Positions 1-6,753 of a DNA stretch of 64,000 nt are shown in pieces. Within the stretch, counting starts at the first letter, position 1; every line of letters begins with the position of its first letter. Below the pieces are notes generated by a model that saw only the letters and a program-made list of their open reading frames with translations, ran no database searches and was not told where the DNA came from. The position numbers and the translations under genes were made by a program. The stretch comes from Bacteroidales bacterium. Its GTDB lineage: Bacteria > Bacteroidota > Bacteroidia > Bacteroidales > UBA3824. The DNA lies in contig JAEDDH010000005.1 of the NCBI GenBank assembly GCA_016293845.1, forward strand, positions 111,223-175,222, written 5' to 3'.

Positions 1-814
1 TCTTCTTATTTTGAAGACCTTGCACTACGCCTATGATTACGTCCTTTTCGCGGTCGGAAAGTGCCTCGCCGTTCTCTTGATTTCCATTGAACACCATCGA
101 CGAGATGTTTTTTGAGGTGTCTTTTGGTTCTGTTAAACGTTCTAAACGCTTAATGGCAGGTGAAAAGATGTGATCCTCCACGTCGGCGTGATGACGTAGC
201 CATTCCTCGTTGTTAAAGATATCGTAAAGCGTTGCCGTAAGTTGGTGATTGTGATGTGTATCCGAAGGTAAATACTTGATTATCATTAGTTTTAACTCAC
301 GGAGTTTTTGGTCGGTTTGTTCGTGGTGTTTTGAGAATGTTTCGATGTTGTAATTTGGCAGCGGATTGCCCTCCAAAAGCGATTCTACGTATGGGAAAAG
401 CGTTTTTTCCTCGTATTTCATGTGGCGGCGGATTTCTTGTGCATACTCGTCGTAGATTTTCATAATCAGTTTGCCGAGCGGATCGCCGTTGCTGATGCTT
501 TCTTTTAGTTCGCGGTGGATAAAAGGCAACTGAAAATCAAGGTAATACGTGTGGCTTGCCTTTAAATAATGCAGCAGTGTCGACACGCTGATTTTATCAT
601 CGTTTTCAAAATTAGCCGAATTGTTGATAGTGTAATTTACCACGGCAAGAAAAGTGTATGTGTCTACGCCGTTTAGTTTGCAAGTCTCGCTTACAGTTTT
701 GTCGCCGAAGCCGAGGTTTATTCCAAAAGCACCCAACGCCTGCAACACGCTGTAATTATCTTTGATAAGCGTTACCATCTTGTCGCCGGATTCATACATC
801 TTTAAGTTTTTCAT
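1..814 (-). CDS. Hemerythrin-domain regulator with LuxR-type HTH (C-terminus cut off)
   Basis: I translated the minus strand from the ATG at 814. The product begins MKNLKMYESGDKM and runs off the window edge after about 270 residues. A middle region rich in His/Glu/Asp carries hemerythrin-like metal ligands (RRHMKYEEKTLFP, KHHEQTD, RHHADVEDHIF). The last visible residues (LSDREKDVIVGVVQGLQNKK) match the start of a LuxR C-terminal helix-turn-helix. A short N-terminal part recalls the ScdA/RIC family of nitric-oxide-related hemerythrins. Inference: a cytoplasmic di-iron sensor of O2 or NO that controls transcription directly. It follows a heme c lipoprotein gene on the same strand, which fits a redox theme. 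The HTH recognition helix is outside the window, so DNA binding rests on the partial match only. Confidence 0.8.
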   Translation of the reverse strand, partial: MKNLKMYESGDKMVTLIKDNYSVLQALGAFGINLGFGDKTVSETCKLNGVDTYTFLAVVNYTINNSANFENDDKISVSTLLHYLKASHTYYLDFQLPFIHRELKESISNGDPLGKLIMKIYDEYAQEIRRHMKYEEKTLFPYVESLLEGNPLPNYNIETFSKHHEQTDQKLRELKLMIIKYLPSDTHHNHQLTATLYDIFNNEEWLRHHADVEDHIFSPAIKRLERLTEPKDTSKNISSMVFNGNQENGEALSDREKDVIIGVVQGLQNKK

Positions 815-858
815 ATTGCTTTAACGTTTTTTGTGATGCAAAATTACAATATTTTTTT

Positions 859-1584
859 TTATTCCTCCCCTGCGCCGCTCAATATCCAATTATCAATTAA
901 TATTTTGTCTTGTTCGAGGTCTAAATTGTCGGAGTGGTTGTGTTTCACTTCGGGAAATTCGCCTTTGAGGATTTTGTGGAGAACGCTGTTGGCGGTGTCG
1001 CCAGGGGTAACAAGGTTGAGGTCAGCACGTTTGGATGATTTAACGTTTACCAATGCGGCGTAACTTTTGCCTTCGGTGAGAAAAAGTCCTGCGGCGGCGT
1101 GTTCGCCAAGTCCATGGCAGTTGGCGCACGAATTGTTGAAATATTCATTTTGAATGTAGTTGAACATTCCGGCGTTGATGGAGCCCGCATCGATTTTCAA
1201 AGTGTCGCGAGTGCTCTTTTCTTCGTTGGTGAATTCCTTTTGCCAAAGCGTTACCACACGCTGACGGATACGGTTCAATACTTTGATTTCCAAATAGTTG
1301 ACCGACTGAGGAATACCACAGAGAGTGGTGTGCGTAGAGCCGTTTCCGTTGATAATTTGCTTAGAAATTTCGGAATATTCTGCGGAGGAAGTTTTGTCGT
1401 TTTGAGGCAATGAAAATCCCGAAAGCGTTACACTGTAACCGTCGGGCCAAGATTCTGTGCCGCTGATGTTTACATCCACAGCCACTTTGATGCCCTCCTG
1501 TTGGTAGGTGTATTTTTCAATTATGTCGCCGTCGTTGCAAGCGGCTAACAAAAACAATGAAATTATATATAATAACTTTTTCAT
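859..1584 (-). CDS. Outer-envelope lipoprotein with one c-type heme motif
   Basis: The chosen start gives MKKLLYIISLFLLAACNDGD, a clean lipoprotein signal with lipobox LLAAC. An upstream in-frame ATG at 1617 would bury this signal and is rejected. Residues after the signal are Ser/Thr rich and beta-like. A CANCH heme c attachment motif lies in the C-terminal third (NNSCANCHGLGEH), followed by a short cytochrome-like tail with a possible Met/His ligand region. About 241 residues. Known biology: single-heme lipoproteins of this form pass electrons in the periplasm. It lies downstream of the remnants of a di-heme peroxidase-like gene and porins on the same strand, so it was probably part of one redox or iron-related cluster. 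The partner enzyme is now broken, so its present role is uncertain. Confidence 0.75.
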   Translation of the reverse strand: MKKLLYIISLFLLAACNDGDIIEKYTYQQEGIKVAVDVNISGTESWPDGYSVTLSGFSLPQNDKTSSAEYSEISKQIINGNGSTHTTLCGIPQSVNYLEIKVLNRIRQRVVTLWQKEFTNEEKSTRDTLKIDAGSINAGMFNYIQNEYFNNSCANCHGLGEHAAAGLFLTEGKSYAALVNVKSSKRADLNLVTPGDTANSVLHKILKGEFPEVKHNHSDNLDLEQDKILIDNWILSGAGEE

Positions 1585-1597
1585 TTTTTTAAATTGA

Positions 1598-1652
1598 TAA
1601 TTGACAGTTGACTTCATTGTTAATTGTCAATTGTTCATTGTTCATTATTAAA
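1598..1652. repeat. Short direct/inverted repeats of the TTAATTGTCAATTG type
   Basis: The spacer between the heme lipoprotein gene and the porin remnant holds several imperfect copies of a motif close to ATTGTCAATTG and TTCATTG, in both orientations. AT-rich tracts like this are common between Bacteroidetes genes. No function is claimed. Confidence 0.5.
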
Positions 1653-2069
1653 AAGCATACTGCAACATTACTGTAACAGAGTGAGTTGCGTGACCGAGGT
1701 CGTCGTTGTCGCGGTCGAGTTGGGTTTTGTGACCCTTGCGTCCCATATACTGATACATTGCTTGGAGTTTGAGGTTGGTGTCTTTTATGAAATAATTGAA
1801 ACCAAATGCGGGCATATTGATAATGCCGTCCTCGGAGGTGGCGTTGCGATCCATAAAGTCGTAACGTGCAGCCACTTGCCATTGATTAGCCACAAAATAT
1901 CCTGCCTGTGCGTATCCTCCAAAATAGTTGAAAGTGTCGTCGATTTTTTGACGGTCGGTAAATGCAATGTGCATCATATATGCCTCGGCAGCAATGTAGA
2001 GGCGTTGAGAGTAAGCACTCCGCTGTTGGCAATGGTGTTGCCGTGACTGATGGTGTAAGCCGGAGTGGT
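1648..2069 (-). pseudogene. C-terminal piece of an outer-membrane porin
   Basis: The readable part (1648 to about 2000) ends VTVMLQYAF, a typical aromatic beta-barrel terminus. It has the alternating strand pattern of phosphate-selective-porin-like proteins (YFVANQWQVAARYDFMDR, MPAFGFNYFIKDTNLKLQ). Its N-terminal half is missing. The upstream end runs, after a one-base frame change near 1997-2004, directly into sequence of a DUF1111 peroxidase-like gene, so this is not an independent complete gene. It would need a signal peptide and about 250 more residues to be functional. The border with the preceding fragment (about 2069) is a judgement based on where the peroxidase resemblance stops. Confidence 0.65.
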
Positions 2070-2713
2070 GTTGGTGGCGCCCATATCCGACGAAAAACCG
2101 AGTTTCACAGTCAGGTCGGCATGCTGAGCCTTGTTGCCGGAGATACCGAGTTGAAGTTTTCCGCGCTCCTTGATGTAGTTTGCCTTGCCCGAAATTCCGT
2201 ATTCGGGGTAATTGCTGCGTGCTGCAAGTTTCTCAATTTCATTGCGGTCGATAGCCATCATCAAGCCCATTCCCACGTGTCGGAGCGGTATGCGGACGGT
2301 GCAGAAAAGGTCTTCGGGTGCAAAGCTGTCGGCGTACCATTCGGTGATGGTGTAGTTGGGTTTTGCGAGTTGGTTTTTTTCACCGTCGGGAAATGTAAAA
2401 TCCTGATAATCATACGTTACTTTGAGTTTTCCTTCGGGCTCTACTCCAATAATTGCTTGATCGTGAACCACACGTCCATAATCTTGAAAAATGCTCCGTT
2501 TTTTCTTGTGATGTAAATCAGCATCGACGAAAAACCATAGTTGCCGCTGCCTCCTGCGCTCCAAAGTGTGAGTTCGGTGCGTCCGGCGTTTCTATGGCAA
2601 CTTCCGCACTAATATACCGCATACACGGGTCCCAAACCACCCTGCGACTGCGACGACGCAAGCGGATTGTCGTAAAGGTTGTCGCCGTTGTTGAAACGGT
2701 TGATATATTTCCC
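2070..2713 (-). pseudogene. Fragment of a DUF1111 di-heme oxidoreductase (putative peroxidase)
   Basis: Read across three frames, this stretch carries hallmarks of the DUF1111/DHOR family. These are a GGLGPVYAVY segment just before a CGSCH heme motif, then EDLFCTVRIPLRHVGMG, then PEYGISGKANYI, and GNKAQHADL followed by SDMGATN. The lesions are an in-frame TAG at 2609-2611 immediately before the heme cysteine, and a one-base loss in the A-run at 2487-2491 that breaks FF-QDYGRV. The signal peptide and the second half with the second heme are absent. It lies directly downstream of a porin gene and upstream of another porin tail, so recombination has joined unrelated pieces. Family assignment is from remembered motifs. 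The loss of function is directly visible. Confidence 0.65.
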
Positions 2714-2735
2714 GCTAAGCTATTTTGCCTGAGTA

Positions 2736-4050
2736 TCAAATGTATACGATGGTGAAAGGCAAACTGTAGAAACCAGAATTCGTTTTCGTTGTTGAAAGAA
2801 GATTTGGTGTTTTTAAACATCTCGTCAGTACCTATTTTTCGGTATGTGTAGTCAGCCTTGATTACGAGGTTGGGCAGGGCGAAATAGTTCAAACCCCACG
2901 CCCAATAGTTCACTTGGCAACGGTCGTCCATAAGTTGGAGTTGCTCGCCTTTTTCTTGCGGATTATAATATTCGTAATGGGCAAATGATTGAATGTTAGG
3001 AAATTTGTCGCCGCCATTGAAAGTATTGTTTAAATTAACGCCAAGTTCAAAATTGTAATTAAGTGCGTTTTTGGCAACGTTGGGAGTTCGGCTGTAACCC
3101 GATTTGTTGGAATATGTGCGAATGGTTTTGTCGATAAACAGCACCTCGGTGAGATTACCGCTGAGAAAACTTCCTCGGAATGTTACAAATTTGTTTTTGT
3201 ATTGAGCGTCAACAGAATATATCGAAATATTGATAGGGTCGTTGCTGTTGAGAGTATTCAGACGATCGCAGTTTTTGCCTGCATCGTGGCAGTAATACAT
3301 TGAGTATCCGAGTCTTAATCCGGACAAACCGTTGTAATCCAGCCTCAAAACATAATCCGGACGGGTAAAATTATCAGCCTCAAATAATCCCTGACGACCT
3401 CCCTTTATCCAATTGTAACGGCTGAAACCGAGAGGGTTTTGACCTGCCACAATCTGCGCCTGATAGTCGAATTTTGCAAATCCACCGCCAAACGAGCCAA
3501 AAAATTCAATGCCTGTTTCGTGCCAAGTGCAAGGCATTATGGTAGTTGCGCCTTCGGGACGGAATGTGGTGTAAAAATTGATTGGTTCGTGGTGAGCGTT
3601 GGTAAGTCCCACTGGCAGAACAATATGTCCCACCTTAATATTAAAAGCGTCCACAATTTTGCGAGTGATGTGAAACTGTTCGAGAGCAACCTCGCCGCCC
3701 TTTTCCATTTCGGTTTCATATTCGCCGTTTTCGCTTCCGCTGCCGGCTTCCATCTCCATTGCAGTGCCTGTGCCGCCTGCCTCAAACTCAATTTCTGCCC
3801 CGAGAATCCATTTGGGATTAAATTTATAGTCAATCGCCAACACAAAACGGGGAATCGAAATCTGTGCGTGATTTATCTCAGAATTGCCCTTTGGCGAACC
3901 TGTCCAACGGTTTAATCCATAATTTTGCCACGAACCAAGTATTTCGCCATAACTTCCTACTCGGATTTTTTGATAAGTAGTGTCGTCTTGGGCTTTTGCG
4001 CTAAAAGAGAATAATAAAGCCGCAAAAAACAAAAGTTTTAGTTTGTTCAT
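2736..4050 (-). pseudogene. Outer-membrane beta-barrel porin, frameshifted at its last strand
   Basis: The product starts MNKLKLLFFAALLFSFSAKA, a good Sec signal, and continues with about 410 residues of alternating beta strands typical of Bacteroidetes OprO/P-like porins, such as KVGHIVLPVGLTNAHHEP. The main frame does not stop at a plausible barrel end. Shifting by one base near 2776-2781 gives a natural terminus (SGFYSLPFTIVYI, stop at 2736-2738), so a single A appears to have been lost. In the unshifted frame translation runs on to 2518 as low-quality sequence. A TAATTTTG box lies about 25 bp upstream of the start. The damage affects only the last strand, which is needed for barrel insertion, so the protein is probably non-functional unless the base is a sequencing error. 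Confidence 0.65.
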
Positions 4051-4164
4051 TTCTGTCTGTTAATTTAAAACACCGCAAAATTACAGGCAGATAAAACAGC
4101 GCACAATCACCAAAAGTAGGTAAATTTTAGAAGGGGATAATCAGGAATGGGGATGAGAAAAAGA

Positions 4165-4322
4165 GCGGGAAACAAGATTCGAACTCGTGTCTTCACACCA
4201 TAATAATTAATGACCGACCGTGTGTGCTCTAACCATTGGAGATTTACGCAACTAACTTTCTGAATACTCTTCAAACAAAGTTTAAGAATTTTCCGTTGCT
4301 ACTGCCACTAAGCTATTCCCGC
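4165..4322 (-). ncRNA. tRNA-Gly-like RNA element with extra hairpins (pseudo-tRNA or novel RNA)
   Basis: On the minus strand the element opens with GCGGGAA and closes with TTCCCGC, a perfect 7-bp acceptor stem of tRNA-Gly type. A T-arm (ACGAG, TTCGAAT, CTTGT) immediately precedes the 3' strand. The discriminator position is T, followed by a T-run. After GCGGGAATA comes a D-arm-like GCTTAGTGGCAGTAGC. Between this and the T-arm there are about 80 extra bases: a hairpin closed by GCAAC/GTTGC, a second D-arm-like CTC-CAATGGTTA-GAG, then a CACAC/GTGTG stem with a loop of about 21 nt instead of 7, and a normal 5-nt variable region. It is about twice tRNA length. It may be a fused tRNA relic or a structured tRNA mimic. 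Confidence 0.55.
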
Positions 4323-4374
4323 ATGGAGGTGTTGCAAAAATAGAAAATTATTTTCAAATGCAAGCGATACTTGC

Positions 4375-5460
4375 TTACCCCTCGATATGCTCAAAAAACT
4401 GCAACACATCGTCCCAAGTTTTGTAGGGGGATTCGCCGAATTGGAGAAATGCGCCCATAAAGTCTTTGGCACCGTTGTGGATGCGGTCGTCGATGAGGTA
4501 GTCGCCGTAGTTGAGGTTTTTGTGGTGCGATAGTATCAGGCGGCGGAATGCAGGTACGCCGAGCCATTTTTGCACCCAAAGCATCTTGTCGGTCCACGAA
4601 GAGGGGTTTCCCCACGGAGCCGATGATAATATATAGGTATCGTATTTGAGCGAAAGTTGTCGAAACGCCTTAACTGCGCTCGGCATAGGTTCAAGTCTTG
4701 AAAAAAAACCCGGAATATCCCATATACGCCCCTCGTACTGTTTTAGTTCGGCCTCGGTGCATTTGTGGATGCCGTTGTGATAGTTTACGAGAGTTTCGTC
4801 GAGGTCGATATAGAGAATCGGGCGCTGACGGTTGTTGAGTTTGTCGTCGATCCAATGGATAATGGGGATAACCGAGTTGAGGAGAATCGAATCGTTGAGC
4901 CGGTGTTCGCCGTCAAACCAAATGGCATTCATATAGTGGGCAGCAAAAATGTCGTGAGTGTGCACCACGGGGTCTTTGTCGCCAAAAATTCCGTACACAA
5001 GGTTTCGGTGCTCCTCAACGTCGATGTTAGAAAAACTATTCAACATCACCTGTTTAAACTCGTCCACCTCGGTTTGGGTAATCCAAAATTCAGTTTCGCC
5101 ATCCTCGCGAGGGTTGAGCCATTTTTGCTTGCCCATACCGTGGAGGGTTTTGAGGGTTTCGCCAATTTGAAACGCGGGATTTACCAAAATGCGGTTAAAG
5201 CCATAAAGTTGCTCGGTATAAAGTCCACCCATCGAAGTGCCGATAATAAGGTCTGGCTTTTGGGTGTCGCAGATATTGTGGAGCAGTTCCATCGCTTTGA
5301 GCGGACTTACGGGCAAGTCGGGAGAAATCACCTCTGCATTGGGCAGCAGTATGCGAAGGCTCTTGGCAGTTCCGCTCGCACCCGACGAGGCAAATCCGTG
5401 AACATAGAGAATTTTTCGTCCCGACATCATTTCGGGGTATTGAATGTATGTTTCTGACAT
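4375..5460 (-). CDS. Fusion of YqiA/UPF0227-type esterase and 5'(3')-nucleotidase (HAD)
   Basis: A 361-residue protein with two domains. Residues about 14-205 form an alpha/beta hydrolase of the UPF0227/YqiA type, with VHGFASSG near residue 20 and the nucleophile in GTSMGG (Ser76). An Asp (GDKDPV, about 161-163) and His (DGEHRL, His186) complete a plausible triad. Residues about 213-361 are a HAD-fold nucleotidase of the NT5C type, with the DxDxT motif DLDETLVN (Asp219, Asp221), LSSAPWGNPSSW, and a later LIDDR acidic motif. Known members: YqiA hydrolyses short-chain acyl esters, and NT5C removes phosphate from deoxynucleotides. A TACCTTTG box (5487-5494, minus strand) precedes it. The two activities in one chain are unusual. 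The link between them is not known. Confidence 0.85.
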   Translation of the reverse strand: MSETYIQYPEMMSGRKILYVHGFASSGASGTAKSLRILLPNAEVISPDLPVSPLKAMELLHNICDTQKPDLIIGTSMGGLYTEQLYGFNRILVNPAFQIGETLKTLHGMGKQKWLNPREDGETEFWITQTEVDEFKQVMLNSFSNIDVEEHRNLVYGIFGDKDPVVHTHDIFAAHYMNAIWFDGEHRLNDSILLNSVIPIIHWIDDKLNNRQRPILYIDLDETLVNYHNGIHKCTEAELKQYEGRIWDIPGFFSRLEPMPSAVKAFRQLSLKYDTYILSSAPWGNPSSWTDKMLWVQKWLGVPAFRRLILSHHKNLNYGDYLIDDRIHNGAKDFMGAFLQFGESPYKTWDDVLQFFEHIEG

Positions 5461-5613
5461 ATTGTAACGCGTTTGGTTTGTGATTGCAAAGGTAGCAAGA
5501 TTTTTTTATCCGCTTTACGTGATTTTCTTAATCGCCAAAGGAGAGAAAATAATTTTTTTTGTTTTTAATCGGCGAATGCATATTTTTACGGCGACAAAAT
5601 TTTTTATGCAATT

Positions 5614-6651
5614 ATGGGAAAACTTATCAAACCCGAACATTACAAACCCATTCTCGATTTGAAACAAACCGAGTTGGGTATCAAGAGAATCAAGGATTTT
5701 TTTGAGAGCAGCCTTTCGGCAGAACTTAAACTTCGCCGTGTTACCGCGCCCCTGTTTGTGTTGAAGGGAACCGGCATCAACGACGACCTCAACGGCGTGG
5801 AGCGTCCTGTAACGTTCCCTATCAAGGATTTTGGCGACCAAAAAGCCGAAGTGGTTCATTCGCTTGCCAAGTGGAAACGCCTAACCCTCGCCGACTATAA
5901 TATCGAGAGCGGCTACGGAATCTACACCGATATGAACGCCATCCGCCCCGATGAGGAACTCGACAACCTCCATTCGCTCTATGTAGACCAATGGGATTGG
6001 GAACGCCATATCGAACCGAAAGACCGTAACATAGATTTTCTAAAAAACATCGTAAAACGCATCTATTCTGTAATGATAAAAACCGAATACGTTGTGTATG
6101 AGATGTTTCCGCAGATTAAACCCTCGCTGCCCGAAGATATTTTCTTTGTAAGCGCCGAGGAATTGTGCAAAAAATATCCCAACCTTACACCTCACGAGCG
6201 TGAAGACGCTATTGCCAAGGAGCACAAGGCTGTGTTTATTATGGGCATCGGCGGCAAACTCTCCGACGGCGAAAAACACGACGGCCGCGCTCCCGACTAC
6301 GACGATTGGAGCACTCCTAACTCCGACGGTTTCAAGGGCTTAAACGGCGACATCCTTGTTTGGAACGAGATTCTCGGACGTTCGTTTGAACTTTCGTCGA
6401 TGGGTGTACGTGTTGACAAAGAGGCACTTATGCGCCAACTTGAAATCGAAGGCAAAAACGAGCGCAAGGAACTCTATTTCCACAAACGCCTATTGGACGG
6501 TACATTGCCCGAATCAATTGGCGGCGGCATCGGACAGAGCCGTCTCTGTATGTTTTTCCTCAAAAAGGCTCACATCGGCGAAATCCAATCATCGCTTTGG
6601 AGCGACGAAATGCGCCAAGAGTGCAAACAGGCTAATATACCGCTGATATAA
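5614..6651 (+). CDS. asnA: Aspartate-ammonia ligase
   Basis: A 345-residue cytoplasmic enzyme that makes asparagine from aspartate, ammonia and ATP (AMP-forming). It belongs to the class II aminoacyl-tRNA-synthetase fold. Diagnostic stretches include FFESSLSAELKL near the N-terminus, ERPVTFPIKDF, KWKRLTLADY, and GGGIGQSRLCMFFLKK near the C-terminus. Length and end (WSDEMRQECKQANIPLI) match the AsnA family over its full extent. The start ATG at 5614 gives the standard N-terminus (MGKLIKPEHYKPIL). It is monocistronic, since a strong hairpin terminator follows 20 bp after the stop and the upstream gene is divergent. Confidence 0.97.
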   Translation: MGKLIKPEHYKPILDLKQTELGIKRIKDFFESSLSAELKLRRVTAPLFVLKGTGINDDLNGVERPVTFPIKDFGDQKAEVVHSLAKWKRLTLADYNIESGYGIYTDMNAIRPDEELDNLHSLYVDQWDWERHIEPKDRNIDFLKNIVKRIYSVMIKTEYVVYEMFPQIKPSLPEDIFFVSAEELCKKYPNLTPHEREDAIAKEHKAVFIMGIGGKLSDGEKHDGRAPDYDDWSTPNSDGFKGLNGDILVWNEILGRSFELSSMGVRVDKEALMRQLEIEGKNERKELYFHKRLLDGTLPESIGGGIGQSRLCMFFLKKAHIGEIQSSLWSDEMRQECKQANIPLI

Positions 6652-6671
6652 TACCATTTCTCTATTTAAAG

Positions 6672-6731
6672 CACTTAGTTAATTGACTATTTGTTACATT
6701 TTGTAATATAAGTAATTAACTAAGTGTTTTT
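6672..6731 (+). terminator. Terminator of asnA
   Basis: A 13-bp perfect stem, CACTTAGTTAATT (6672-6684) with AATTAACTAAGTG (6714-6726), is followed by TTTTTGTC. The loop can form an inner TTACA/TGTAA stem. It ends about 20 bp before the start of the CHAT gene, so it also insulates that gene. Confidence 0.8.
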
Positions 6732-6753
6732 GTCGTTTTTCTATCCATCGCCA

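Noticed and set aside
1648..2611. One intact porin gene continuing from the 4050 start
   Set aside because: Total length would be about 800 codons, the frames change three times and peroxidase-type motifs lie in the middle.
4165..4322. Group I intron in a tRNA gene
   Set aside because: The extra sequence of about 80 nt is too short for a group I intron and lacks its conserved core. The insertion does not sit in a normal anticodon loop only.
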